This document shows positions 35,082 through 42,345 of a stretch of 42,345 nucleotides of DNA, piece after piece. The notes below the pieces were generated by a model. It was not told where the DNA came from. It saw only the letters and a list, made by a program, of their open reading frames with translations, and searched no databases. Position 1 is the first letter of the stretch. Every line of letters starts with the position of its first letter. A program made the position numbers and the translations under genes. The stretch is from Alphaproteobacteria bacterium (GTDB lineage Bacteria; Pseudomonadota; Alphaproteobacteria; UBA2966): positions 1 to 42,345 of the forward strand of contig JABILA010000096.1 of NCBI GenBank assembly GCA_018654745.1, given 5' to 3'.

Positions 35082-35109
35082 GTTCTTTTGGTGTTGATTC
35101 AGAAAGAAC
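35082..35109. other. Inverted repeat in the rpsA-sppA intergenic region
   Basis: GTTCTTT (35082-35088) and AAAGAAC (35103-35109) are perfect complements with a 14-base gap. A TTGATTC direct repeat (35094 and 35117) overlaps it. The 278-base AT-rich region 34930-35207 otherwise holds the rpsA terminator and, presumably, the sppA promoter; I see no gene in it. Confidence 0.3.
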
Positions 35110-35135
35110 TTGTAATTGATTCAAACATACGCAGG

Positions 35136-35176
35136 AAAAGACAAAATACCCGGCAGCCTGTTTCCAGACTGCCGGG
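35136..35176 (-). terminator. Intrinsic terminator of rpsA
   Basis: CCCGGCAG and CTGCCGGG form an 8-bp stem (35149-35156 with 35169-35176); after one mismatch a further 3-bp CTG/CAG helix closes a short loop. On the minus strand it is followed by TATTTTGTCTTTT. It lies about 30 bases after the rpsA stop. Confidence 0.82.
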
Positions 35177-35207
35177 CGATTTCGCAGAATTATACTAAAT
35201 TCAAAGC

Positions 35208-37028
35208 CTATTTGGCTTCGTCTTCAGCGGCTTCTTCTGCCTGTGCTTCTTCGGCTACAGGAGCTTCTTCTTCCGCAGGTGCTTCTTCAGCAACAGGTGT
35301 TTCTGCTGCAGCTTCAGCGGGAGCATCGTCGTCGCCCTGGGCCTTGCTCATGGCAGCACCCAGGATGTCACCAAGGCTGGCACCTGAATCGGAGCTGCCA
35401 TACTGAGCCATCGCTTCTTTTTCTTCTGCGATTTCCAGAGACTTGATTGACAGGGATACACGACGTGAATCGCGGTCAATGTTGCTGACTTTGGCATCCA
35501 CCTTGTCGCCGACGGCAAAACGATCCGGACGTTGCTCGGAACGCTCGCGTGACAGGTCACCCTTGCGGATGAAGCCGGTCATGCCTTCGCCGAAGCTGAC
35601 ATTCAGGCCGTTAACAACGATTTCGGTTACCGTACAGGTAACAACAGAACCGCGTTTGATGTCGGTTGAAGATGCAAACGGATCTTCTGACAGTTGCTTG
35701 ATACCAAGGCTGATGCGTTCACGGTCCGTGTCGACATCCAGCACAACGGCTTTGACCATGTCACCCTTGGTGTAGGTGGCGATGGCTTCTTCGCCAGGGG
35801 CATTCCAGTCGAGATCGGAAAGGTGAACCATGCCATCGACGTTGCCGTCGAGGCCAATGAACAGACCAAACTCGGTGATGCTCTTGATTTCGCCTTCGAT
35901 TTCGGTGCCAGACGGATGCGTATTTGCAAAATCTTCCCAAGGATTTTCAGCACACTGCTTCAGACCAAGGCTGATGCGGCGTTTCTGTGGGTCGACGTCC
36001 AGAACCATGACTTCGATTTCCTGACTGGTGGAAACGATTTTGCCAGGATGTACGTTCTTTTTGGTCCAGCTCATCTCAGAGACGTGGACAAGACCTTCAA
36101 CACCGGGCTCCAGCTCAACAAATGCGCCGTAATCAGTGATGTTGGTAACACGACCCTTGATTTTGCTACTGATCGGGTATTTGGCTTCTGCGCCATCCCA
36201 TGGATCGGCTTCCAGCTGCTTCATGCCAAGGCTGATGCGCTGTGTTTCAGGGTTCACGCGAATGACCTGAACCTTGACGGTTTCGCCAATAGAAACAGCT
36301 TCAGACGGATGATTAACACGACGCCATGCCATGTCGGTGACGTGCAGCAGACCATCGATGCCGCCCAGATCAACGAATGCACCGTAATCGGTTACGTTCT
36401 TGACAACGCCTTCCAGAACCTGGCCTTCGCTCAGGTTACCGATTAGCTCGGAACGGGCTTCGGCGCGGGTTTCTTCCAGAACGGCACGACGTGAAACAAC
36501 GATGTTGCCGCGCATACGATCCATTTTCAGGATCTGGAATGGTTGTGGTGTGCCCATCAATGGGGTGATGTCACGCACAGGGCGGACGTCAACCTGGCTA
36601 CCAGGCAAGAAGGCAACAGCGCCGTCGAGGTCGACTGTGAAGCCACCCTTGACGCGACCGAAGATAACGCCTTGTGCGCGTTCGTTCTTCTCGTAGGCTT
36701 TTTCCAGATTTTCCCAGGCTTCCTCGCGGCGGGCCTTGTCACGACTAATGACGGCTTCGCCAGCTGAGTTTTCCATACGCTCAAGGAAAACCTCGACCGT
36801 GTCGCCGGACTTCAGCTCGGGGGCCTGGCCAGCTTCGTAGAATTCTTTCAGGGGTACGCGACCTTCGGCCTTCAGGCCAACGTCAATGATCACCAGATCA
36901 TTTTCGATCGCGACAATGGTACCGCGGACAACGGAACCAACGAGGTCATCGGATGTACCGTATGATTCCTCAAGCAGTGCAGCAAAATCTTCTTCCCCGG
37001 CGGGGACAGCGGATGTGATATCAGACAT
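35208..37028 (-). CDS. rpsA: 30S ribosomal protein S1
   Basis: A 606-residue protein that binds mRNA on the 30S subunit and aids initiation on structured messages. Six S1 (OB-fold) domains are visible in order, starting near GSVVRGTIVAIENDL, GVIFGRVKGGFTVDL, GQVLEGVVKNVTDYGAFVDL, KIKGRVTNITDYGAFVEL, GTEIEGEIKSITEFGLFIGL and GSVVTCTVTEIVVNGLNV; domains 3-5 are the most canonical. After them comes an acidic alanine/glutamate-rich tail of about 45 residues, so the protein is somewhat longer than common alphaproteobacterial S1. The ATG is preceded by AGGAGAG. It follows cmk after a 222-base gap, the conserved cmk-rpsA pair; the long leader is compatible with the known S1 autoregulation. Confidence 0.97.
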   Translation of the reverse strand: MSDITSAVPAGEEDFAALLEESYGTSDDLVGSVVRGTIVAIENDLVIIDVGLKAEGRVPLKEFYEAGQAPELKSGDTVEVFLERMENSAGEAVISRDKARREEAWENLEKAYEKNERAQGVIFGRVKGGFTVDLDGAVAFLPGSQVDVRPVRDITPLMGTPQPFQILKMDRMRGNIVVSRRAVLEETRAEARSELIGNLSEGQVLEGVVKNVTDYGAFVDLGGIDGLLHVTDMAWRRVNHPSEAVSIGETVKVQVIRVNPETQRISLGMKQLEADPWDGAEAKYPISSKIKGRVTNITDYGAFVELEPGVEGLVHVSEMSWTKKNVHPGKIVSTSQEIEVMVLDVDPQKRRISLGLKQCAENPWEDFANTHPSGTEIEGEIKSITEFGLFIGLDGNVDGMVHLSDLDWNAPGEEAIATYTKGDMVKAVVLDVDTDRERISLGIKQLSEDPFASSTDIKRGSVVTCTVTEIVVNGLNVSFGEGMTGFIRKGDLSRERSEQRPDRFAVGDKVDAKVSNIDRDSRRVSLSIKSLEIAEEKEAMAQYGSSDSGASLGDILGAAMSKAQGDDDAPAEAAAETPVAEEAPAEEEAPVAEEAQAEEAAEDEAK

Positions 37029-37225
37029 TTTCTCTCCTGGAATGGTGCCAATACCAAAACGACGACCGAAAGCCCGATGTTCCTTTGCAGGAAACAGGAC
37101 AAGGTTCGCAAGTCAGCGATTTTCAATTGTTTCGTTCTGGATCAGCGCGCCTTTGGTTGACGGTTAACGCCGGACAATGCAGACCCCTGAAAAATCAGCA
37201 GAAGGGCTGCGGCGCTTTCGACCGC

Positions 37226-37249
37226 CCGGGAACAGGCCTTGGGTCCCGG
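37226..37249 (-). other. Stem-loop between cmk and rpsA
   Basis: CCGGGA (37226-37231) pairs with TCCCGG (37244-37249), and the loop contains the palindrome AGGCCT. It lies immediately after the cmk stop on the minus strand. No T-run follows, so it may be a partial attenuator or processing element in the 222-base cmk-rpsA gap. Confidence 0.3.
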
Positions 37250-37250
37250 T

Positions 37251-37883
37251 TTAGAATTTACTCGATACAAACTCTTTGGCAGCATCGAATGCAGCGTCTA
37301 TAGCCAAATTTGACGTATCTAGCAAGTGCGCATCTTCAGCGGCCTTCATGGGCGCGGTGGCACGGGCGGCGTCGCGGGCGTCGCGCTGCTGCATTTCGGC
37401 CAGTACAACGGCCTCCTGAACTGTGTTGTCTTTTGCGGATAATTCCAGCCAGCGGCGGTGGGCGCGGACTTCGTCACTGGCTGTGACAAATATCTTGGCA
37501 TCCGCGTTTGGGCAAACGACCGTCCCGATATCGCGGCCATCCAGTATCGATCCGAAAAAGCCCTCCGGCGGATTTGTGGCAAAATTTCGCTGATAATCCA
37601 GCAAGGCTGCGCGCACTTCGGGGATTGCGCTGACTTTTGACGCCATATCTCCGGTTGCTTCATCGCGCAAAGCCGGGTTCTCCCGATCCTCCAGCGTTAT
37701 GTTCTGTGCTTCGGCTGCCACGGCTTGCGCATCGGCGAGGTCCGTCCCGTTGCGCATAACCCGCAGGCCGGTCGCTCTGTACAAGGCACCCGTGTCCAGG
37801 AAGGCCAGGTTGAACTCAGTTGCCAGTTTGCGGGCAAGTGTACCTTTTCCGGCAGCAGCCGGGCCATCAATGGCAATGATCAT
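37251..37883 (-). CDS. cmk: Cytidylate kinase
   Basis: A 210-residue nucleoside monophosphate kinase converting CMP and dCMP to the diphosphates. The P-loop is IDGPAAAGKGT near the start; the NMP-binding FLDTGALYRATGLRV and DGRDIGTVVCPNADAKIFV follow, with the LID region rich in arginine (QQRDARDAARATAPMK). Length is normal. Its ATG overlaps the aroA stop by four bases (ATGA). The aroA-cmk-rpsA order is conserved across proteobacteria. Confidence 0.96.
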   Translation of the reverse strand: MIIAIDGPAAAGKGTLARKLATEFNLAFLDTGALYRATGLRVMRNGTDLADAQAVAAEAQNITLEDRENPALRDEATGDMASKVSAIPEVRAALLDYQRNFATNPPEGFFGSILDGRDIGTVVCPNADAKIFVTASDEVRAHRRWLELSAKDNTVQEAVVLAEMQQRDARDAARATAPMKAAEDAHLLDTSNLAIDAAFDAAKEFVSSKF

Positions 37884-39214
37884 GAAGCATTCCTTTCGGT
37901 GGCAGAAATATGGGCACCCATCCCGTTGAACAATTCGGCAAATCCGGGAAAACTTGTATCTATGGGACCGCCGTCGTCAACAGTGACGGCTTGATCGGAC
38001 ATGAGGCCCAGGACCAGAAATGACATTGCGATGCGATGATCAAGATGCGTTGCCACAGTGGCACCGCCGCGAACCGAGGTAGCACCGTCTATGATCATGC
38101 CGTCAGGTTGTTCGGTTACGGCAATGCCGCAAGCCTTCAGACCCGCAGCCATGACAGCCAGGCGGTCACTTTCCTTAACGCGAAGTTCGGCCAGACCTTT
38201 CATGACAGTTTGCCCTTTGGCAAAGGCGGCGGCGATGCTCAGGACCGGATACTCGTCAATCATGGAAGGGGCGCGTGTCGCTGGCACGACAATCCCGCGA
38301 AGCTGGCTACTGCGAACCCGGATATCGGCAACCAGCTCGCCACCACTCTCCCGCTCATTCAGATATTCAAGATTTGCGCCCATCTCACGCAAGGTGACAA
38401 AGATGCCGTCACGCAAGCTGTTCAGACAGACATTTTCCACAACGACGTCGCTGTCGGGGCACAACAAGGCTGCGACCACGACAAATGCAGCCTGGGAAGG
38501 ATCGCCAGGTACGTCTACCGGCGCCGCTTTCAGTTCCGGTTGGCCCGATACGGTGATGATGTGCTCACCCTTGTCACCTGTTTGCGTATGAATATCGCCG
38601 CCGAAATAGGTCACCATGCGTTCAGTATGATCGCGGGTACGCTCTTTTTCGATAACGGACGTTTCACCGGGTGCCGCAAGGCCAGCCAGCAAGATCGCCG
38701 ATTTGACCTGAGCCGATGGAACGGGAAGGGCATATTGAATAGGCAGCAGACATTCTGGCCCACGCACACTTAGCGGCAGCAAATTATCGTCCCGGGCATC
38801 GAATTCAATTCCCTGTTGCTTCAAGGGCGTCATGACCCTCGCCATCGGTCGGCTGGACAATGAAGCGTCACCGGTAAAATGAACCTTGACAGGCTGTTGG
38901 GCGACGACGCCCATCAACAAACGAACAGCGGTGCCGGAATTACCGAGATCAATGGCCGTTTCCGGTTCCATCAGGCCGCCGATACCGCGGCCTTCAACCG
39001 TGCAGATATCCTCTTTTACAGTGATACCCACACCCATGGCTTTCAGAGCCGAGGCCGTGTCCTGAACATCTTCCCCTTGTGACAGTCCGCTAATGCGGGT
39101 TTCGCCAATTGCCATCGCACCAAAAAGGAGAGCCCGATGGGAAATGGATTTGTCGCCAGGAACAGAGACAGTACCGGTTAATGCGGAGCTGCGACGCGAA
39201 GAAAGCGGGTTCAC
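37880..39214 (-). CDS. aroA: 3-phosphoshikimate 1-carboxyvinyltransferase (EPSP synthase)
   Basis: A 444-residue enzyme of the shikimate pathway joining PEP and shikimate-3-phosphate. Motifs: PGDKSISHRALLFGA at the N-terminus, LGNSGTAVRLLMG, the lysine/arginine-containing SRPMARVMTPLKQQG, and the C-terminal ELRVKESDRLAVMAAGL and LDHRIAMSFLVLG. The LGNSGTAVRLLMG sequence (Gly/Ala at the glyphosate-contact position) resembles the class II enzymes common in alphaproteobacteria. The start is a GTG at 39214; an in-frame stop six codons upstream leaves only a CTG as alternative. It is the first gene of aroA-cmk. Confidence 0.95.
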   Translation of the reverse strand: MNPLSSRRSSALTGTVSVPGDKSISHRALLFGAMAIGETRISGLSQGEDVQDTASALKAMGVGITVKEDICTVEGRGIGGLMEPETAIDLGNSGTAVRLLMGVVAQQPVKVHFTGDASLSSRPMARVMTPLKQQGIEFDARDDNLLPLSVRGPECLLPIQYALPVPSAQVKSAILLAGLAAPGETSVIEKERTRDHTERMVTYFGGDIHTQTGDKGEHIITVSGQPELKAAPVDVPGDPSQAAFVVVAALLCPDSDVVVENVCLNSLRDGIFVTLREMGANLEYLNERESGGELVADIRVRSSQLRGIVVPATRAPSMIDEYPVLSIAAAFAKGQTVMKGLAELRVKESDRLAVMAAGLKACGIAVTEQPDGMIIDGATSVRGGATVATHLDHRIAMSFLVLGLMSDQAVTVDDGGPIDTSFPGFAELFNGMGAHISATERNAS

Positions 39215-39566
39215 AAAAGTATCCAGTGTTCAGGTTGGCCAACAGGCATATCAAAAAAACGAACAGAGTCTTGGGTATTTCCACAGTGCATCCGGCAGAC
39301 ATGGAAACATTCACAAAATTTACCATATGCGTCGTAACAGATACAAACGTTGAAGCGAACCTCAACTTTCGTTCTGCTGGGTGATTTAGGGATAGAAAAA
39401 ATGAAAAGTCCCGATTAATGCAGAAATATAGCCCTGAATCGGTATTTGATGGCAAAACGTTTTGACAGTCGCGAGTGATCGTGGCAAAGGGTCGGCACAG
39501 ATTGCTGTTCCCGATTTTCCGGGAATTGGCAAACCGTATTTTTTTATCAGTCGGAGGTAGTGGCAC
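39215..39566. other. Intergenic region between divergent aroA and FYDLN-acid genes
   Basis: These 352 bases hold no gene I can support. They must contain both divergent promoters. A TTGACA hexamer is at 39462-39467, but no convincing -10 stands 16-18 bp from it. A TTCCCG/CGGGAA stem with a six-base loop lies at 39508-39525, ahead of the GGAGG (39553-39557) of the downstream gene. Confidence 0.5.
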
Positions 39567-39938
39567 GTGGCGAAACCGGAATGGGGAACAAAAAGGGAGT
39601 GCGCGGAATGTGCGACCCGTTTTTACGATCTCAATCGCGAACCGATTGCATGCCCGAGCTGCGAGGCAATATTTGTCATCGAAGCGCCCAAGCCTCCGCC
39701 AAAACCGCGACCCAAGTCAACTGGACCCGTCAAGCCAACGCCAATTGTCGAAGATGATCCCAAAGAGACAAAGGACGATGAAGCTGAATTGCTGAAAACT
39801 GCTGGCATCGAAGAAGATGACAGTGATGACAGCGAAGAAGACGGCGTCGTTGGTGATGTTTTTGTCGAAGATGATGACGAAGAAGATGACGTAACGAACG
39901 TGCTGGATGCGCCTGTTGCAAAGCCGACAAACGAATAA
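39567..39938 (+). CDS. TIGR02300 family (FYDLN acid) protein
   Basis: A 123-residue protein of the alphaproteobacterial FYDLN-acid family. The N-terminus (WGTKRECAECATRFYDLN) carries the name-giving FYDLN and four cysteines in two CxxC pairs (12/15 and 29/32), which look like a small zinc ribbon. A proline/lysine linker follows, then a tail overwhelmingly of Asp and Glu. The family has no established function. The start is GTG, supported by GGAGG nine bases upstream. The gene sits next to tRNA-Ala in many alphaproteobacteria, with aroA divergent. Confidence 0.9.
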   Translation: MAKPEWGTKRECAECATRFYDLNREPIACPSCEAIFVIEAPKPPPKPRPKSTGPVKPTPIVEDDPKETKDDEAELLKTAGIEEDDSDDSEEDGVVGDVFVEDDDEEDDVTNVLDAPVAKPTNE

Positions 39939-40006
39939 TTCTGGCGGTTATGCCTGATGACTAAAGTTGATTACAGTACTGGAGAATAATTTTTTTTCGG
40001 TATTTT

Positions 40007-40045
40007 GCGCTTTCCGAGGGGTTTCCTCTTGATTTCCTGAAGCGC
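40007..40045 (+). other. Branched hairpin between FYDLN gene and tRNA-Ala
   Basis: GCGCTT (40007-40012) pairs with AAGCGC (40040-40045) and encloses a GAGG/CCTC hairpin (40016-40028). It lies about 70 bases after the FYDLN stop and could act as its terminator, though the T-run (39991-39997) precedes rather than follows it. Confidence 0.3.
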
Positions 40046-40102
40046 TGGAGGCATTAAACGCACCAACCCGCACCCACCCATGAGTGCAGCGGCAAGAATT
40101 TC

Positions 40103-40178
<76 letters not shown>

Positions 40179-40252
40179 CTACCCCCTGAAAAGGGCAGAA
40201 CTCCGGTAAATTGTGTATTCCCAATGGCTTATATCTGAAATAAGGTACAGCC

Positions 40253-41962
40253 ATGGGGTACACAAGTGACATGCCAAGCTATCCGGGACTTCAAAGATTA
40301 CCTTCTGGACGATACCGTTTGCGGCGTGTGGTGCCTCAACAGCTGCAACGGTTCTTTGACGGTAAGAAGAATAAAACCTACTCACTGACCCACGATCCCA
40401 AAGAATCCCTTAAACTTGCGAAGCTGAAGTCCATCGACTTCGATGCTGAGGTTGATCGTGCTTGGGCGCGTTTGCGTGAAGCTGAAGGCATCACTGAGAA
40501 ACGTAACCTTTCCAGTGCAGATATCGACAGGCTTGTCCTAACAGTTAAACACTCTTCGTTATCAGCCGATGAAGATGCTCGACTTAGGGGAGATCGTGAT
40601 CGCCTTCAATCTGGTCGCAACGCAATAGATGCCCTCTATACAGACTTTGCAAAAGCTGTTGCGACTGGAGATTATCGTGAGATTCAGCCGACCATCGACA
40701 CTGTCCTTGAGGATGGTGGGTACGCAGATGTTGATCGTGAGGATGTTTCATACCTCAAAGCCAGACAGGCAATTGCAAATGCTGTCACAGATGCTTGGGA
40801 TGACATTGAGGAAAGGGAACGAGGTCGTATTGTTCCTACACCAGCAGAACCGTCCATTAGCCATACGCTGATTTCCGACACACCTTTGTTGTCCGTTGCT
40901 GGTGTTGATTTTGTAGCTGAACATCGGAAGAAGTGGGCAGACAAGACAAGGGATGATCACGAAGCCAAACTTCGACTGTTCATAGAGGTCGTAGGGGATC
41001 AACCGATCAATGAGGTAGGGCGACAGGATGGTCTCCGGTTTCGCGAGGTTATTGCCAAGTTGCCAGCAAACTGGATGAAGAAACCTCAGTTACGTGGGCT
41101 GAACGTTGTGGAAGCATCTGACAAGGCAGAACAGCTGACCTTGATGCCTATGTCGGACACCAACATTACAAAACATGTCAACAGGATCGGACAGTTGTTC
41201 AATTGGGCGGTATACGAACGAAATCACTGGGGTGTGAAGGCGAACCCCCTGTCACGGCTTCAGATCAAAGTCAGTGTGATGGTCAATGAACAGCGAGATC
41301 CATTCTCTATCGAACAACTGCAATCGATCTTCAATGCGCCAACATATACTGGCTGCAAATCAATACGTGGTTGGCGACAAACTGGAGATTTAGTCCCCCG
41401 TAATTCAGGTCGTTTCTGGCTACCGATCCTTGGCCTATATACGGGTGGACGTGCCAACGAACTTGCTCAGATTTATGTGGATGATGTCATTGAAGAAGGT
41501 GGTGTTGTTGGTCTCGACATCAGTGACAAGCGGTCTGATCAACGGCTTAAGAATCCGGGGTCTCGACGGTTCATACCATTGCATCCGCACTTGATTAGAA
41601 TGGGCTTTGTCGAACATGTGGACAATATGCGGACTACGGGACAGGACAGGGTATTCCCTGACATAGAACTAGCACCCAATGGGTATTACTCAACCTACGT
41701 GACGCGATGGTTCAATGATAGCTTCCTTCGCTCCATAAACGCCAAGACAGACAAGACATCGTTCCATTCTTTTCGCCATTGCTATGAAAATGCCCTCAAG
41801 GATGCTGAGGTCTATGGCGAATGGATAGATTGCCTACAAGGTCACAAAGTGCCGGGGATGCGTGGGCGGTATGGTAACGCAGGGAGCGCCAAGAGGCTGC
41901 ATGAAGCAGTATGCAAGATCAGTTACGAAGGGTTGGACCTGTCCCACTTGATGATCTCCTAG
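40253..41962 (+). CDS. Tyrosine recombinase (integrase), tRNA-Ala-associated
   Basis: A 569-residue site-specific recombinase. The N-terminus (YPGLQRLPSGRYRLRRVVPQQLQ) resembles the DUF6538-type arm-binding domain of large alphaproteobacterial integrases; a core-binding region follows around residues 220-330. The catalytic domain has all active-site residues: Arg400 (TGGRANELAQ), Lys433 (RLKNPGSRR), His505-x-x-Arg508 (HSFRH), His531 (QGHKVPG) and the nucleophile Tyr540 (GRYG). It should therefore be active. AAGG lies eight bases before the ATG at 40253; an ATG 18 bases later is the alternative start. It reads away from the tRNA, the usual geometry for an element integrated in a tRNA 3' end. 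Codon choice looks more A/T-rich than the core genes, though I have not measured it. Confidence 0.93.
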   Translation: MGYTSDMPSYPGLQRLPSGRYRLRRVVPQQLQRFFDGKKNKTYSLTHDPKESLKLAKLKSIDFDAEVDRAWARLREAEGITEKRNLSSADIDRLVLTVKHSSLSADEDARLRGDRDRLQSGRNAIDALYTDFAKAVATGDYREIQPTIDTVLEDGGYADVDREDVSYLKARQAIANAVTDAWDDIEERERGRIVPTPAEPSISHTLISDTPLLSVAGVDFVAEHRKKWADKTRDDHEAKLRLFIEVVGDQPINEVGRQDGLRFREVIAKLPANWMKKPQLRGLNVVEASDKAEQLTLMPMSDTNITKHVNRIGQLFNWAVYERNHWGVKANPLSRLQIKVSVMVNEQRDPFSIEQLQSIFNAPTYTGCKSIRGWRQTGDLVPRNSGRFWLPILGLYTGGRANELAQIYVDDVIEEGGVVGLDISDKRSDQRLKNPGSRRFIPLHPHLIRMGFVEHVDNMRTTGQDRVFPDIELAPNGYYSTYVTRWFNDSFLRSINAKTDKTSFHSFRHCYENALKDAEVYGEWIDCLQGHKVPGMRGRYGNAGSAKRLHEAVCKISYEGLDLSHLMIS

Positions 41963-42208
41963 CCAACTATCCGTATCCTAGAGTTTGTCGGTGGTAATCC
42001 AAGGGTCACCTAATCTTGCAGGGCCATGCCTCAGTCAAAGCAGCTGCTACTACTCCAGAGGCGTTATGGCCCGATCTCTGGTATTCAGGGTAATTCGTGA
42101 ACCACGTTTTCACCACGTTTGCCGCATGTATCATGAGCGTATTTTCTGGTACGGAGAAACAGGAATTGTTGTTCCGTATGTTATTGAGTGCATCGGCTAC
42201 ACCTGAGA
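41963..42208. other. Region between integrase and IS end, no gene recognised
   Basis: This stretch contains only a 73-codon open frame (41985-42206, plus) without recognisable similarity, ribosome-binding site or start context, so I do not call it. It may be the remnant of the element's next gene, cut by the insertion sequence. Confidence 0.5.
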
Positions 42209-42345
42209 TGTAGTAATTCAGACCTGATCTGACAGTTACCGATTTTGACGCGGCGTCTGTCAGGTCAAGTTTGGTCTATAAACTTTTCCTTCCAGATACG
42301 TTTACCATCCTCCAGGGTTTGCATGGGCGTGCGGCCCTCGCAGAC
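42209..42345 (-). mobile_element. End of an IS481-type insertion sequence, truncated by window edge
   Basis: The terminal-repeat-like segment begins TGTAGTAATTCAGACC (42209 onward) and continues CTGATCTGACAGTTACC. The TG terminus and this repeat style agree with IS481-type elements as I remember them. A subterminal inverted pair CTGACAG (42229-42235) and CTGTCAG (42257-42263) follows, just beyond the transposase stop codon. The other end is outside the window. Confidence 0.6.
42265..42345 (-). CDS. IS481-type transposase, C-terminal fragment
   Basis: The last 26 codons of a minus-strand gene that continues past the window edge. The sequence CEGRTPMQTLEDGKRIWKEKF matches the typical C-terminus of DDE transposases of the IS481 family (a GRTPMQT motif, then a basic helix before the stop). 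The catalytic domain lies outside the window, so activity cannot be judged. The stop codon is 56 bases inside the IS end. Confidence 0.72.
   Translation of the reverse strand, partial: VCEGRTPMQTLEDGKRIWKEKFIDQT

Noticed and set aside
39090..39566. 158-codon open frame on the minus strand upstream of aroA
   Set aside because: Its composition and content (Phe/Cys/Asn-rich, no recognisable motif) and its overlap with the aroA N-terminus mark it as a shadow frame.
41985..42206. 73-codon plus-strand open frame after the integrase
   Set aside because: No ribosome-binding site, no recognised similarity, and it ends at the IS boundary; not enough to call a gene.

Overview
The window is a stretch of alphaproteobacterial chromosome. 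The evidence is the gene order pckA / chvI-chvG-hprK-rapZ-EIIA-ptsH-ahcY / tsaE-amgK-murU-addB-addA-trxA / folC-accD-trpA-trpB-trpF-pyrF-lapA-ihfB-sppA-rpsA-cmk-aroA, together with alphaproteobacterial marker families (DUF2794, the FYDLN-acid protein, the short HPr kinase, the ChvG/ChvI pair). The motor genes and moderate GC content fit a motile, probably aquatic, Rhodospirillales-like organism, but the sequence alone does not fix genus or order. Nearly everything up to base 40,180 is core genome. The accessory part starts at the tRNA-Ala gene and runs off the right edge.

Layout. 1-433: end of an oligopeptide/dipeptide ABC transporter ATPase. 519-902: DUF2794 protein. 913-3212 (minus): motA-motB and a TauE/SafE permease. 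3480-5087 (minus): ATP-dependent PEP carboxykinase. 5255-7437: divergent HugZ-like protein and MATE exporter. 7590-12157: envelope-stress two-component pair ChvI/ChvG, then HPr kinase, RapZ, EIIA and HPr, a regulatory (not sugar-transporting) PTS branch that commonly sits beside pckA. 12384-13679: S-adenosylhomocysteinase behind a clear promoter and a structured leader. 13911-16705: a membrane-anchored multi-PAS protein that stops where a kinase domain is expected, facing a thioredoxin-reductase-like ferredoxin-NADP reductase. 16842-26044: tsaE, cell-wall recycling kinase and nucleotidyltransferase, AddB/AddA recombination nuclease, thioredoxin.

26130-39214 is entirely minus strand. It holds two biosynthetic blocks: aroA-cmk-rpsA-sppA-ihfB, and lapA-ornithine cyclodeaminase-like-pyrF-trpF-trpB-trpA-accD-folC. 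Between ihfB and lapA lies a 74-nt segment that folds on paper into a three-way junction with a perfect 9-bp closing helix, just ahead of the lapA start codon. I regard it as the best candidate here for an undescribed regulatory RNA.

39567-42345: FYDLN-acid protein, tRNA-Ala(GGC), then a complete tyrosine recombinase reading away from the tRNA and the end of an IS481-type insertion sequence. This looks like the left edge of an integrative element whose cargo is outside the window. No CRISPR array, rRNA or recognisable defence system was seen. Apart from the structured leaders, the truncated PAS protein and the island edge, the window is ordinary core genome.
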